A model generated the notes under the pieces. The model worked only from the letters and a program-made list of their open reading frames with translations. It made no database searches and was not told the DNA's origin. This document shows positions 11,401 through 23,439 of a DNA stretch of 64,000 nucleotides, piece after piece. Position 1 is the stretch's first letter. Each line of letters opens with the position of its first letter. The position numbers were made by a program, and so were the translations under genes. The stretch covers positions 62,001-126,000 of the forward strand of contig NZ_JAHCVK010000002.1 in NCBI RefSeq assembly GCF_018476905.1, read 5' to 3'. The stretch comes from Geomobilimonas luticola. GTDB taxonomy: Bacteria; Desulfobacterota; Desulfuromonadia; Geobacterales; Geobacteraceae.

Positions 11401-13944
11401 TTATGAACCGCCTTCATCCTTTCTATGTTCAACTAAACAGACTCCGTCATGGAGGCAATGCTGGGCCTGGGCGCTGATTTCGACGGTATCCACTCCCCAG
11501 ATGTCCCGGGCGTATTCGGCTATGGTCCGGTCGCTGGAAAACTTTCCCATTCCCGCCGCGTTGAGGATAGCCCGCCGGCTCCATTCGTCCTGGTCGCGGT
11601 AAAGCTGGCTCACCTCTTCCTGGCTGGCGATGTAGGAGGCATAATCGGCCAGAAGCAGGTAGTGGTCCCCCTGGTTGAGGAGCGAATCGACGATCGGCTT
11701 GAACAGGTTGGCGTCGTAAGGTGAGAAGAAGCCGCCGCTGACCATGTCGAGAACCTTCTGCAGTTCCGGGTTACGGTTGTAGTACTCCCGCGGGTTGTAC
11801 CCCTTCCGCTTCAACTCTGTCACCTCTTCGGCGGTAAGACCGAAGATGAAGATGTTCTCCCGTCCCACCTCTTCCATGATCTCGATGTTGGCACCGTCCA
11901 GGGTGCCGATGGTCAGGGCGCCGTTCAGGGCGAACTTCATGTTGCCGGTACCCGATGCCTCGGTGCCGGCGGTGGATATCTGCTCCGACAGGTCGGCGGC
12001 GGGGAAGATCATCTCCGCCAGGGAGACACTGTAGTTGGCGAGAAAGACCACCTTGAGCCGTCCCGCCACGTCCGGATCGCGGTTCACAACATCACCCACG
12101 GCATTTATGAGGCGGATGACCAGCTTGGCAATGAAGTAGGCGGGGGCCGCCTTGCCGCCGAAAATGAAGGTCCGGGGGACGATGTCCAGGCTGGGGTCTG
12201 CCTTGAGCCGGTTGTAGAGGGTGATGATGTGCAGGACGTTCAGGAGCTGCCGCTTGTATTCGTGGATCCGTTTTACCTGGCAGTCGAAGAGTGAATCCAC
12301 ATCCACCTGGATGCAGTTGTGCTTGAGGATATAGGCGGCCAGTCGCTCCTTGTTCTCCCGCTTCACCTTCTGCCAGTCGGCCCGGAATTCCGCGTCTTCC
12401 GCCAGGGGGCGGAGTTTTTCCAGCTCATACAGATCGGTAACCCACCCAGGGCCGATCCGGTCATCGATCAGGGCGGACAGGGGGGGGTTCCCCTTTTTCA
12501 GCCAGCGCCTCTGGGTGATGCCGTTGGTCTTGTTGTTGAATCGCTCCGGGTACATCTCGTAGAAGTCCCTGAACAGGTCGTTCTTGAGAATCTCGCTGTG
12601 GAGCGCGGCCACACCGTTCACCGAATGGCTCCCGACGATGGCCAGGTGCGCCATTCTGATTTTCCGCTCCCAGTGCTCTTCCACAAGCGACATCCGGGCG
12701 AGACGCCCGTTGTCGCCGGGGAATCGTCTACGCACCTCATCGAGAAAGCGGTCGTTGATCTCGTAGATGATCATCAGGTGACGGGGGAGGATCTGCTCGA
12801 AGAACCAGACCGGCCACTGTTCCAGCGCCTCGGGGAGGATGGTGTGGTTGGTGTAGGCGAAGACCCTGGTGGTCACGTTCCAGGCGTCGTCCCACGACAG
12901 CCCCTCCAGGTCGAGGAGGACCCGCATCAGTTCCGGTATGGCGAGGGCGGGATGGGTGTCGTTCAGCTGTATCGCCACCTTGTCCGGCAGGAGGCGCAGG
13001 TCCTTATGCATCTTCTTGAAGCGGTAGATGACGTCGTGCACCGTGGCGGAGGCGAGGAAGTACTCCTGCTTGAAGCGGAGCTCCTTTCCTTCTATGACAT
13101 TGTCCGCCGGATAGAGGACCTTGGAGATGTTCTCCGTCAGCATCTTCTTTTCCACGGCCCGGATGTAGTTCCCCTCGTTGAAGAACTTGAGGTCGAATTC
13201 ACGGCTCGACTTGGCGCACCAGAGGCGCATGGTGTTGACGGTGTTGTTGCCGTAGCCGGGGATGGGGGTGTCGTAGGCCATGGCCATGACGTCTTCCGTG
13301 TCGACCCACTCGTGGCGTGGCTTGCCGTCGATATGTACCGTCACCACGCGGCCGTTGAACTTGACCGGGTGAAGATGTTCCTGGCGGTCCAGTTCCCAGG
13401 GGTTGCGGTAGCGGAGCCAGTTGTCGGGGATTTCCACCTGGGTGCCGTCGGTGATCTTCTGGCGGAAAATGCCGTATTCGTAGCGGATGCCGTAACCATA
13501 GGCGGGGATAGCCATGGTGGCCATGGAGTCGAGGAAGCAGGCCGCCAGCCGCCCGAGACCGCCGTTGCCGAGCCCCGCTTCCTGCTCGTCCTCCACAAGT
13601 TCGTCGAAATCGTAGCCGAGAGACGAGACCGCCTCCTTGAATTCGTCCAGTAATCCGAGGTTGATGAGGCTGTTCTCCAGGGAGCGCCCCATGAGGAATT
13701 CCATGGAGAGATAGTAGACCCGCTTGTGATCGGAGTTGTAATAGTGCTGCTGCGTGTCGAGCCAGCGCTCAACCATCCGGTCGCGGACGGCGTAGGCCAG
13801 GGCGTTGTAGATGTCGTACCGCGAAGCGGAGTATTTGTCCTTCCCCAGGGTATACTCCAGGTGTTCCAGGAAGGACTTGATGGTCAGCATGAGGCTGTCG
13901 AGTTCGGGATTGTCGATGGTTGGGGGAAGGCTGTCGTCGTGCAT
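11401..13944 (-). CDS. glgP: Glycogen/starch phosphorylase
   Basis: An 847-residue GT35 phosphorylase that releases glucose-1-phosphate from alpha-1,4-glucans using pyridoxal phosphate. The cofactor motif [12 protein letters not shown] is intact, with the Schiff-base lysine near K670; the following [12 protein letters not shown] matches the family. The N-terminal [11 protein letters not shown] and [15 protein letters not shown] blocks are conserved. I chose ATG 13944 (MHDDS) because GAGGA sits just upstream; a GTG at 13974 would add ten residues. First gene of the minus-strand operon with rarA and ppk2. The phosphohexomutase gene at the far end of the window could act on related sugar phosphates. 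Confidence 0.95.
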   Translation of the reverse strand: MHDDSLPPTIDNPELDSLMLTIKSFLEHLEYTLGKDKYSASRYDIYNALAYAVRDRMVERWLDTQQHYYNSDHKRVYYLSMEFLMGRSLENSLINLGLLDEFKEAVSSLGYDFDELVEDEQEAGLGNGGLGRLAACFLDSMATMAIPAYGYGIRYEYGIFRQKITDGTQVEIPDNWLRYRNPWELDRQEHLHPVKFNGRVVTVHIDGKPRHEWVDTEDVMAMAYDTPIPGYGNNTVNTMRLWCAKSSREFDLKFFNEGNYIRAVEKKMLTENISKVLYPADNVIEGKELRFKQEYFLASATVHDVIYRFKKMHKDLRLLPDKVAIQLNDTHPALAIPELMRVLLDLEGLSWDDAWNVTTRVFAYTNHTILPEALEQWPVWFFEQILPRHLMIIYEINDRFLDEVRRRFPGDNGRLARMSLVEEHWERKIRMAHLAIVGSHSVNGVAALHSEILKNDLFRDFYEMYPERFNNKTNGITQRRWLKKGNPPLSALIDDRIGPGWVTDLYELEKLRPLAEDAEFRADWQKVKRENKERLAAYILKHNCIQVDVDSLFDCQVKRIHEYKRQLLNVLHIITLYNRLKADPSLDIVPRTFIFGGKAAPAYFIAKLVIRLINAVGDVVNRDPDVAGRLKVVFLANYSVSLAEMIFPAADLSEQISTAGTEASGTGNMKFALNGALTIGTLDGANIEIMEEVGRENIFIFGLTAEEVTELKRKGYNPREYYNRNPELQKVLDMVSGGFFSPYDANLFKPIVDSLLNQGDHYLLLADYASYIASQEEVSQLYRDQDEWSRRAILNAAGMGKFSSDRTIAEYARDIWGVDTVEISAQAQHCLHDGVCLVEHRKDEGGS

Positions 13945-14093
13945 CCGGTCCTCGTCTGATGTCCTGTGGTCCACTGCGTGAAGGTCGTCGTCACCTGTAA
14001 GAGTATAGCCGGTCGGCGCGGAATTTCCATGGACATGGTAACGGTTCTATGCTAGTAAAATCGTTCTTATACCACAGGTCAGGGGCGCGCAGG

Positions 14094-14948
14094 ATGAAAA
14101 AAATCGCGATCTTCGCAAAGGTGCACGACCCCCGTTGCCAGGGGGTGGCGGAAGAACTCGTACACTGGCTTGAGGCGCGGGGGCTGGTTCCCCTGGTGGA
14201 ATCCCACCTGGCGCGTCATCTCAGGCACGACGCCGGCATCCCGTCTGAGGATATCCCCGCAAACGCCGACATGGTGGTGGTGCTGGGGGGGGATGGCACC
14301 CTCATCTCCGCGGCGCGGCTCATCGGCGAGCGGGAAATCCCCATCCTTGGGGTCAACCTGGGGAGCCTCGGCTTTCTCACCGAGATCACCCTGGACGAAC
14401 TCTATCCCGTTCTCGACAGCTGTCTGGCGGGGAACTACCAGGTTTCGGAACGGATGATGCTCAAGGCGACCGTTCTGCGGGACGGGGTGGAGGTGATGAA
14501 CCACCGGGTCCTGAACGACGTGGTTATCAACAAGGGTGCCCTGGCCCGGATCGTCGACCTGGAAACCATGGTGAACGACTACTATCTCACCACCTTCAAG
14601 GCGGATGGTCTCATCATCTGCAGCCCCACCGGATCCACCGGCTATTCCCTCGCCGCAGCCGGGCCGATCATCCATCCAGCCCTGGAGTGCCTCGTCGTTA
14701 CCCCCATCTGCCCCCATACACTCACCAACCGCCCCATTGTCGTCAATGCGGATGCCGCTATCACGGTAACGCTCAAATCGGCCCACGAGGATGTGTTCCT
14801 CACCCTGGACGGCCAGGTGGGGATGGAGCTCAAGGGGGGTGACGTCATCACCGTGCGGCGGGCCGCCCACCGGACCCGGCTCATCATGTCCCGGAGCAAG
14901 GATTATTTTGAGGTACTGCGTACGAAGCTCAAGTGGGGAGAACGATAA
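14094..14948 (+). CDS. nadK: NAD kinase
   Basis: A 284-residue ATP-NAD kinase that makes NADP+. The diagnostic GGDGT loop is at residues 65-69 (VVVLGGDGTLISAAR), followed by PILGVNLGSLGFLTE and the NAD-binding CSPTGSTGYSLAAAGPI. I chose the ATG at 14094 (MKKIAIFAK) on homology: the upstream ATG at 14049 adds an atypical 15-residue extension. It is divergent from glgP and lies 118 bp before recN, separated by a repeat hairpin. Confidence 0.95.
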   Translation: MKKIAIFAKVHDPRCQGVAEELVHWLEARGLVPLVESHLARHLRHDAGIPSEDIPANADMVVVLGGDGTLISAARLIGEREIPILGVNLGSLGFLTEITLDELYPVLDSCLAGNYQVSERMMLKATVLRDGVEVMNHRVLNDVVINKGALARIVDLETMVNDYYLTTFKADGLIICSPTGSTGYSLAAAGPIIHPALECLVVTPICPHTLTNRPIVVNADAAITVTLKSAHEDVFLTLDGQVGMELKGGDVITVRRAAHRTRLIMSRSKDYFEVLRTKLKWGER

Positions 14949-14954
14949 CGGCAA

Positions 14955-15058
14955 TTTTGAATTATGAATTTTGAGTTTTGAATTAACCCTGATGCGATGC
15001 GTTTAATTCAAGACTGTTCTTCGGTTTTCATTCAAAATTCATAACTCAAAATTCAAAA
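14955..15058. repeat. Facing arrays of 7-bp repeats between nadK and recN
   Basis: Left array 14955-14982: TTTTGAA, TTATGAA, TTTTGAG, TTTTGAA. Right array 15031-15058: TTCAAAA, TTCATAA, CTCAAAA, TTCAAAA. Each right unit is the exact reverse complement of the left unit at the same ordinal position, so the order is kept instead of mirrored. The arms can still pair imperfectly across a 48-nt spacer. The right array ends 8 bp before the recN start. Confidence 0.85.
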
Positions 15059-15066
15059 TTGACTCT

Positions 15067-16725
15067 ATGTTAACTGACCTGAACATAAAAAACTTCGCCA
15101 TCATCGATGCGCTCCACGTGGCGTTCCAGCCGGGGCTTACCATCCTCACGGGGGAGACGGGGGCAGGGAAATCCATCATCATCGATGCCGTGAACCTGAT
15201 TCTCGGGGGGAGGGGGTCGGCGGAACTGATCCGGACCGGTGCGGACGATGCGACCGTGGAGGCGCTCTTTGACCTGGCGGGTGAGGAGGCGCTCCTCTCC
15301 TGTCTGGCGGAACTCGGCATCGAGACGGAGGGGGAACTCCTCATCAAGCGGGTGGTGGCCCGTTCGGGGAAGAACCGGGTATTCATCGGCGGCGGCCTTT
15401 CCACCATCGCGGTCCTTGCAGACGTAACGCGCCTGCTGATCAATATCTACGGTCAGCATGAATCCCAGACGCTCCTCCGGCCTGAAAACCACCTGGCGCT
15501 CCTGGACGGATTCGCCGGTCTCGGCTCCCTGCGGGGAGACTTCTCCAGAATTCACGGTGAATTTCGAGGCGTCAAGGCCGAAATTCAACGTCTTGAGGAG
15601 GGGGCACGGGATGCGGCGCGGAAGCTTGACCTCCTTTCCTACCAGAGTAACGAAATTGGAGCCGCCTCTCTCGTTGCCGGCGAAGAAGAGGACCTGGAGC
15701 GGGAACGGCAAATCCTCGCCCATGGGGAGAAGCTTCTGGCCAACAGTCAGAGGGCGTTCGATCTCCTTTACGGGAGCGATGCCAGTATACTCGGCCAGCT
15801 GAAGCTGGTGACCGCCGCCGTTGGCGATATCAGCCGGATCGACCCGGAGCTGGCAGAGCTTTACGAAACGCTTCAGGGGGCTGCCCTTCAGCTGGAGGAT
15901 GGTGCTCTTGCCCTGCGAGACTACGCAGCGCGGGTGGAGTCCGATCCGGAACGTCTGCAGGCGGTGGATGACCGGCTCGACCTGATTGGTCGTCTGAAGA
16001 AAAAGTATGCTCCGACCGTGGAAGAGATCATCGCCTTCAAGGCGCAGGTCGACAGCGAACTCGCGCTCCTCACGAATCGGGACCAGGCGCGCGGGGAGTT
16101 GGACGGGCGCCTGGAGGAATTGACGCACCAGATGCAGTCCCTCGGCCGTGAGCTTTCCGAACGGCGCCGTGAAGCAGCCAGTGTCCTCAGGACGGCAATG
16201 GAGCGGGAGCTCCGTGAACTGGCCATGCCCCACGCTGTGTTCGAAGTGGCTTTCGAAGCATTGGCTGAACCGCGACCGACCGGATTCGAGCGGGCCGAAT
16301 TCCTGTTCTCTCCCAACCCGGGGGAGGTTCCGCGCCCCTTGGCCCGTATTGCCTCCGGCGGCGAGCTCTCCCGACTCATGCTCGCCCTGAAGCAGGTCCA
16401 CCCCGAGAGCGATGTGCCGACCCTGGTGTTCGACGAGGTGGACACGGGGATTGGCGGTGCCACCTCGGCGCTGGTCGGGAAGAAACTGAAAAACGTAGCC
16501 CGGAAGCAGCAGGTGCTCTGTATAACCCATCTCCCCCAGGTGGCAGCCTTTGCCGACCATCACTACCGGGTGGAGAAGCGGGTGATTGACGGACGGACCG
16601 CAACGAACGTTTCTCTGCTGGGTGACGACGAGCGGGTTGCGGAAATGGCCCGCATGCTCGGCGGGGTGAAGATCACCGATACCACTCTGGAGCACGCCCG
16701 GGAGATGATAGCCGAGGCACGGTAA
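15067..16725 (+). CDS. recN: DNA repair protein RecN
   Basis: A 552-residue SMC-like ATPase of double-strand break repair. Walker A GETGAGKS is at residues 29-36, after the typical MLTDLNIKNFAIIDAL start. Long coiled-coil arms occupy roughly 150-370. The ABC signature ASGGELSRLMLALK and Walker B/D-loop VFDEVDTGIGG follow near 440-470. The length is normal. The ATG at 15067 fits homologues but has no Shine-Dalgarno sequence, the upstream bases being the right arm of an AT-rich repeat hairpin. Confidence 0.95.
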   Translation: MLTDLNIKNFAIIDALHVAFQPGLTILTGETGAGKSIIIDAVNLILGGRGSAELIRTGADDATVEALFDLAGEEALLSCLAELGIETEGELLIKRVVARSGKNRVFIGGGLSTIAVLADVTRLLINIYGQHESQTLLRPENHLALLDGFAGLGSLRGDFSRIHGEFRGVKAEIQRLEEGARDAARKLDLLSYQSNEIGAASLVAGEEEDLERERQILAHGEKLLANSQRAFDLLYGSDASILGQLKLVTAAVGDISRIDPELAELYETLQGAALQLEDGALALRDYAARVESDPERLQAVDDRLDLIGRLKKKYAPTVEEIIAFKAQVDSELALLTNRDQARGELDGRLEELTHQMQSLGRELSERRREAASVLRTAMERELRELAMPHAVFEVAFEALAEPRPTGFERAEFLFSPNPGEVPRPLARIASGGELSRLMLALKQVHPESDVPTLVFDEVDTGIGGATSALVGKKLKNVARKQQVLCITHLPQVAAFADHHYRVEKRVIDGRTATNVSLLGDDERVAEMARMLGGVKITDTTLEHAREMIAEAR

Positions 16726-16883
16726 GAAACGGTTCTTTTTCGTTCTGATGGTATCAATCTTCGGGATTTATGACGGCAACGAATGAAGCGAGTTTGACCG
16801 CGAAGGCGCCAGGGGCGACCGGCAGGTCGAGTCAAGGACCCTCGTTTCTTTCTTGAACAGACCTGTCTGTGAAAGGATGATAT

Positions 16884-17336
16884 ATGCTCCGCAAGGCCCA
16901 GATCAAGGATGTGAAGGACATTCAGAAACTTTTGACCTTTTACGCCAGCCGCGGCGATATGCTCTCCCGTTCCCTTGCCGAGCTGTACGAGGTGCTGCGT
17001 GATTTTTACGTAGTCGTTGAGGAGGACAAGCTCTTGGGAACTGCGGCCCTCCATATTGTCTGGGAAGACCTGGCCGAGGTCCGTTCCGTTGCCGTTGCGG
17101 AGGACGCGGGCCGGAAGGGGGTCGGCAGCCAGGTGGTGCAGGCGTGCATCGACGAGGCACGTACGCTCGGACTCAAGCGGGTGTTCTGCCTCACCTACAA
17201 GCCGGATTTTTTCGCCAGGTTCGGCTTCCGCGTCGTGGACAAGTCCGAGCTTCCCCACAAGGTCTGGGGGGATTGTCTGAAGTGCGTGAAGTTTCCGGAC
17301 TGTGACGAAATTGCTATGATACTTGATTTGGATTGA
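16884..17336 (+). CDS. GNAT acetyltransferase, probable short-form N-acetylglutamate synthase
   Basis: A 150-residue single-domain GNAT protein. The acetyl-CoA loop is visible in AGRKGVGSQVV (near residues 78-88), preceded by the strand LAEVRSVAVAED. The ending FARFGFRVVDKSELPHKVWGDCLKCVKFPDCDE resembles the acetyltransferase half of ArgA and short stand-alone N-acetylglutamate synthases. The argJ gene 4.4 kb downstream fits a role in arginine synthesis, but other GNAT substrates are possible. AAGGATGA lies before the ATG. Its stop lies 17 bp before the PmbA-like gene. Confidence 0.75.
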   Translation: MLRKAQIKDVKDIQKLLTFYASRGDMLSRSLAELYEVLRDFYVVVEEDKLLGTAALHIVWEDLAEVRSVAVAEDAGRKGVGSQVVQACIDEARTLGLKRVFCLTYKPDFFARFGFRVVDKSELPHKVWGDCLKCVKFPDCDEIAMILDLD

Positions 17337-17353
17337 CAGAAGACGGGGTGGTT

Positions 17354-18691
17354 ATGGACTTCCAGGAAACCGCAAACCGTATCGAGAAGCTGCTCGCGTC
17401 CCGTGCATTGGACGGTTACGAGATCATGCTCGGCAGTTCCCGCAATCTCTCCATCGAGGTGAAGGAGCAGAAGGTGGACACCTTCAAGTGTTCCCATCCG
17501 GTAGGGGTGGGAGTGCGGGTGCGCAAGGGTGCGGGGATGGGGTTTTCCTACTCCACGAGCCTGGACGGTGCTGACCTGGCGCGGATGATCGACAATGCCC
17601 TGGTCGGTGCCGAAACCCAGACCCCTGACCAGTGTCATGGTTTCCCCCTCCCCCAGGAGTACCCCGTACTGACGGGGCTCGTGGATGACGAACTGGCAGG
17701 GGTTAGCGAGGAGGCGAAGGTCGGCCGAGCCCTGGAACTGGAGCGGCTGGTGCTGGCGGAAGACCCGCGGGTGCGGAAGGTACGCAAGAGCACGTACGGT
17801 GAGGCGGACTACCGGGTGTTCATCCGGAACTCACACGGTGTCGAAGGGAACTACCGGGGGACCTCGGTCTCCAGCAGCGTTTCCGCCATCGCCGAAGCGG
17901 ACGGCGATTCCCAGATGGGGTGGGACTTCGGCTTCAGCACCCGCTTTGCCGGGGTGGACGTGGCGACGATCGCCTGCCTTGCCGCCGGCAAGGCGACGGG
18001 GCTCCTGGGGGCACAGAAAATTCCCACCATGCGCTGTCCGGCGGTGCTGGACAACTATGTCGCCACCGAAATACTGGAGGTGCTGGCCCCTGCCTTTCTG
18101 GCCGAAAGCGTGCAGAAGGGGAAGTCGCTCCTGGCGGGGCGGCTGGGGGAGCGGCTCTTCGCCTCAGGGCTCCGCATCCGGGACGACGGCACCCTTGACG
18201 GCGGCATGGCCACCACCCCCTTCGACGGGGAAGGGGTGGCGCACCGCAATACCATCCTCGTGGAAGACGGCGTGCTGCAAGGGTTTCTCTACGATACCTA
18301 CTGCGCCTGCAAGGATGGGGCGACCTCCACGGGCAATTCCGTGCGGAGCGGCGTGAAGGGGGTGCCCCACATGGGGGTGACCAATTTCTTCATCGAGAAT
18401 GGCACCCGTCCCCGCCGCGACCTCCTTGCCGGCATCGACCGGGGGATTCTCGTCACCGACGTGATGGGGATGCATACTGCCAACCCCATTTCCGGCGATT
18501 TCTCCGTCGGCGCCGCCGGCTTCCTGATTGAAGGGGGAGAAGTTTCTGCGCCGGTCAAAGGAATCGCCATTGCCGGCAATATCCTGGAGCTTTTTCGCTC
18601 CGTTGAGGGTGTGGGAGACGATCTCCGCTTCTTTGGCGGGGTCGGAGCACCTTCCCTGCGGATCGCCGCCCTGGACGTGAGCGGGCACTGA
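17354..18691 (+). CDS. TldD/PmbA family protein, PmbA (TldE)-like
   Basis: A 445-residue protein of the TldD/PmbA group (U62 peptidase-like), with the late conserved blocks GEGVAHRNTILVEDGVL, TDVMGMHTANPISGDFSVG and IEGGEVSAPVKGIAIAGN. In the characterised heterodimer, TldD has the HExxxH zinc motif and PmbA/TldE does not; I see no HExxxH here, so this matches the PmbA/TldE partner. These proteins process peptides such as microcins and antitoxins. No tldD is in the window. ATG 17354 is preferred over 17333, which overlaps the previous gene. Confidence 0.88.
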   Translation: MDFQETANRIEKLLASRALDGYEIMLGSSRNLSIEVKEQKVDTFKCSHPVGVGVRVRKGAGMGFSYSTSLDGADLARMIDNALVGAETQTPDQCHGFPLPQEYPVLTGLVDDELAGVSEEAKVGRALELERLVLAEDPRVRKVRKSTYGEADYRVFIRNSHGVEGNYRGTSVSSSVSAIAEADGDSQMGWDFGFSTRFAGVDVATIACLAAGKATGLLGAQKIPTMRCPAVLDNYVATEILEVLAPAFLAESVQKGKSLLAGRLGERLFASGLRIRDDGTLDGGMATTPFDGEGVAHRNTILVEDGVLQGFLYDTYCACKDGATSTGNSVRSGVKGVPHMGVTNFFIENGTRPRRDLLAGIDRGILVTDVMGMHTANPISGDFSVGAAGFLIEGGEVSAPVKGIAIAGNILELFRSVEGVGDDLRFFGGVGAPSLRIAALDVSGH

Positions 18692-18730
18692 CGGGGTGTT
18701 GCAGCAACCCATACGTGCCGGTTCAACGCA

Positions 18731-18763
18731 GGGGCGGGATCAAAGCCCGCCCTTCTTGTTTTG
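18731..18763 (+). terminator. Intrinsic terminator after the PmbA-like gene
   Basis: GGGCGGG (18732-18738) pairs with CCCGCCC (18746-18752) around a 7-nt loop, followed by TTCTTGTTTT. It ends the GNAT-pmbA message before secA. Confidence 0.85.
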
Positions 18764-18832
18764 TGCTTCGGCTCCTTTATCATTATATCCGCGTGCAATG
18801 CCGTGGCATAACCCCTCCCGTCCCCTTTTCAG

Positions 18833-18861
18833 TTGAGCAAATTTCCCCATTGTGGTACCTT
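18833..18861 (+). promoter_or_regulatory. Sigma-70-like promoter before secA
   Basis: TTGAGC (18833-18838), a 17-bp spacer, then TACCTT (18856-18861). The start point would be about 38 bp before the secA ATG. Each hexamer is an imperfect match. Confidence 0.45.
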
Positions 18862-18905
18862 AACCTGTTTTTTATTTCCTCATAACGTTACCAGGAGACC
18901 TGTGC

Positions 18906-21593
<2,688 letters not shown>

Positions 21594-21610
21594 GGACGGC
21601 CGCCGATACA

Positions 21611-21705
21611 CGCCCATCTGCGGCGTTGCCCGCGTCTCCCGCTTCCTCGACGTAGCGCTGCTACGCCTGCGGAGCGGGCTCCTCGCCGCCTTGCATCTGG
21701 ACATG
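21611..21705. repeat. Large GC-rich quasi-palindromic intergenic element
   Basis: Nested inverted repeats centre on 21658: CGTAGC (21651-21656) with GCTACG (21660-21665), CCCGCT (21638-21643) with AGCGGG (21673-21678), and GCGGCG (21620-21625) with CGCCGC (21684-21689). CATCTG occurs as a direct copy on both sides (21615 and 21694). The layout looks like a dispersed palindromic repeat of the REP/MITE kind. It fills the gap between secA and argJ. Confidence 0.6.
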
Positions 21706-21764
21706 TCTCGACGCCCGTGCACTAGCGGTTATGGTGATAGGAACCTCTTGTTGTGGAGGATATT

Positions 21765-22943
21765 ATGGTTAAGGGATTCAAGTTTTCCGCCGTTGAGGCG
21801 GCTATAAAGAAGCCGGGACGGCTCGACCTGGCGCTCATTTTTTCCGAGACGCCGGCGACGCTGGCGGCGGTGTTCACCACCAACAAGGTAAAGGCGGCAC
21901 CGGTGGTGCTCGGCATGGAGCGGGCGAAGGAGGGTGTTTGCCAGGCGGTGGTAGTGAACAGCGGCAATGCCAACGCCTGTACCGGTTCACGGGGGATGGA
22001 GGATGCCCGGGAAACCTCGCGGCTGGTGGCGGAAGGTCTCGGCATCCCCGACGAGGCGGTGCAGGTCTCTTCCACCGGCGTGATCGGGGTACAACTTCCC
22101 ATGGACAGGGTTCGGGGTGGTGTGCCGAAACTGGTGGAGGGGCTTGAGTCCGGTACCCTGGACGACGTGGCCCGGGCCATCATGACCACCGACACCTTTC
22201 CCAAGCTGGAGGCGCGGCAGGGTGATGCAGGCGGAGTCAGTTACACCATCGCCGGCGTTGCCAAGGGCGCGGGGATGATCATGCCGAACATGGCGACCAT
22301 GCTTGCCTTTCTCGTTACCGACGCGGCGGTCGAGCCGGCCTGGCTCCGGAAGGCGTTCCGTCAGGCTGTCGACGCATCCTTCAACGTCATCACCGTTGAC
22401 GGCGACACCTCCACCAACGACACGGCCCTGCTCCTCGCCAACGGGGCGGCGGGGAACGTTCCCATTCATGAGGGGACGCCGGAAGCGGCCCGTTTTATGC
22501 AAGAATTGCAGGACGTGGTCCTGGCGCTTGCCCGTCAGATAGTCCGGGACGGGGAAGGGGCCACCAAGTTCGTCGCCATCACGGTCAAGGGCGCTTCATC
22601 GGCCGGGGATGCCCGGCAGGCGGCCATGGCGGTGGCAAATTCCTCCCTGGTAAAGACTGCCTTTTTTGGCCAGGACGCCAACTGGGGAAGAATCCTGGCG
22701 GCGGTTGGGTATTCGGGCGTTGCGGTTGACCCCGACCGGGTAGCACTGTTTTTTGACGATGTCCTGATGGCCAGTAACGGTGTTTTTGCGGGTGGAGACG
22801 CAGAGGCACGGGGTTCGGCAGTGCTGCACAAGGATGAATTCACGGTTACCGTCGATCTTGGGTTGGGAGAGGGGAGCGCCACGGTCTATACCTCGGATCT
22901 CTCCCTCGATTACGTGAAGATCAACGCCGATTACCGGACCTGA
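21765..22943 (+). CDS. argJ: Bifunctional ornithine acetyltransferase / N-acetylglutamate synthase ArgJ
   Basis: A 392-residue ArgJ that transfers acetyl from N-acetylornithine to glutamate, recycling acetyl groups in arginine synthesis. The autocleavage site is the conserved NMATML, with nucleophile T178 beginning the beta chain. VNSGNANACTG and NSSLVKTAFFGQDANWGR are also family blocks. The upstream ATG at 21753 lies before the ribosome-binding site; GGAGGA is at 21755-21760, so ATG 21765 (MVKGFKFS) is the start. A short GNAT that may supply the first acetylglutamate is encoded 4.4 kb upstream. Confidence 0.96.
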   Translation: MVKGFKFSAVEAAIKKPGRLDLALIFSETPATLAAVFTTNKVKAAPVVLGMERAKEGVCQAVVVNSGNANACTGSRGMEDARETSRLVAEGLGIPDEAVQVSSTGVIGVQLPMDRVRGGVPKLVEGLESGTLDDVARAIMTTDTFPKLEARQGDAGGVSYTIAGVAKGAGMIMPNMATMLAFLVTDAAVEPAWLRKAFRQAVDASFNVITVDGDTSTNDTALLLANGAAGNVPIHEGTPEAARFMQELQDVVLALARQIVRDGEGATKFVAITVKGASSAGDARQAAMAVANSSLVKTAFFGQDANWGRILAAVGYSGVAVDPDRVALFFDDVLMASNGVFAGGDAEARGSAVLHKDEFTVTVDLGLGEGSATVYTSDLSLDYVKINADYRT

Positions 22944-22993
22944 CAGTGTCGAGAGCAGGTAGAGGGCTGCCGGACTTACCATCTGGAGGTGCT

Positions 22994-23395
22994 ATGAAAC
23001 ATTTTCTGTCGGTTGCGTGTCTGCTGCTGGTCATTGCCTTTGGCGGACAGGCGAAGGCAGCAGGGACCGGAATAAAGATTACCGAGATGGCGGTAACCAC
23101 CAAGATAGTCCGGGGCAACCCGATAGATTCGGTACGGCGCATTTCCTGGCGTTCCGTTCCCTCCCTTTTCTGTTTCACCCGTACCGTCTCCAGTGACGGT
23201 GGCGAACAGTCCATAACCCATGTCTGGTACCGCGACGAGGTGAAGGTTGCCGAGTACAAGCTGCCGGTGCGCGGGGAGCGCTGGAGGACCTACAGCAAAA
23301 AGTCCGTGGACAGGGGCTCGCCCGGTGAATGGCGGGTGGATGCCCTCGATGGAGACGGGAATCTTCTCAAGAGCGTCAAATTCAAGGTCAACTGA
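22994..23395 (+). CDS. Exported DUF2914 domain protein
   Basis: A 133-residue protein with a cleavable signal peptide (residues 1-22, ending QAKAA) and a DUF2914-like domain. Typical features are the VWYRDEVKVAEYKLPVRG strand pair, ERWRTYSKKSV and GEWRVDALDGDGNLL. The family is periplasmic and has no established function. TGGAGGT precedes the ATG at 22994; the in-frame start at 22946 lies immediately after argJ without a ribosome-binding site. A terminator follows just before the serine hydrolase gene. Confidence 0.8.
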   Translation: MKHFLSVACLLLVIAFGGQAKAAGTGIKITEMAVTTKIVRGNPIDSVRRISWRSVPSLFCFTRTVSSDGGEQSITHVWYRDEVKVAEYKLPVRGERWRTYSKKSVDRGSPGEWRVDALDGDGNLLKSVKFKVN

Positions 23396-23428
23396 ACGAC
23401 GGGGGATTCATTCCCCCTTCCGTTTTTC
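23396..23428 (+). terminator. Intrinsic terminator between the DUF2914 gene and the serine hydrolase
   Basis: GGGGGA (23401-23406) pairs with TCCCCC (23412-23417), followed by TTCCGTTTTT. It ends only 12 bp before the GTG of the next gene, so read-through or a promoter inside the DUF2914 gene would be needed to express that gene. Confidence 0.7.
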
Positions 23429-23439
23429 AGGGCGGTGCA

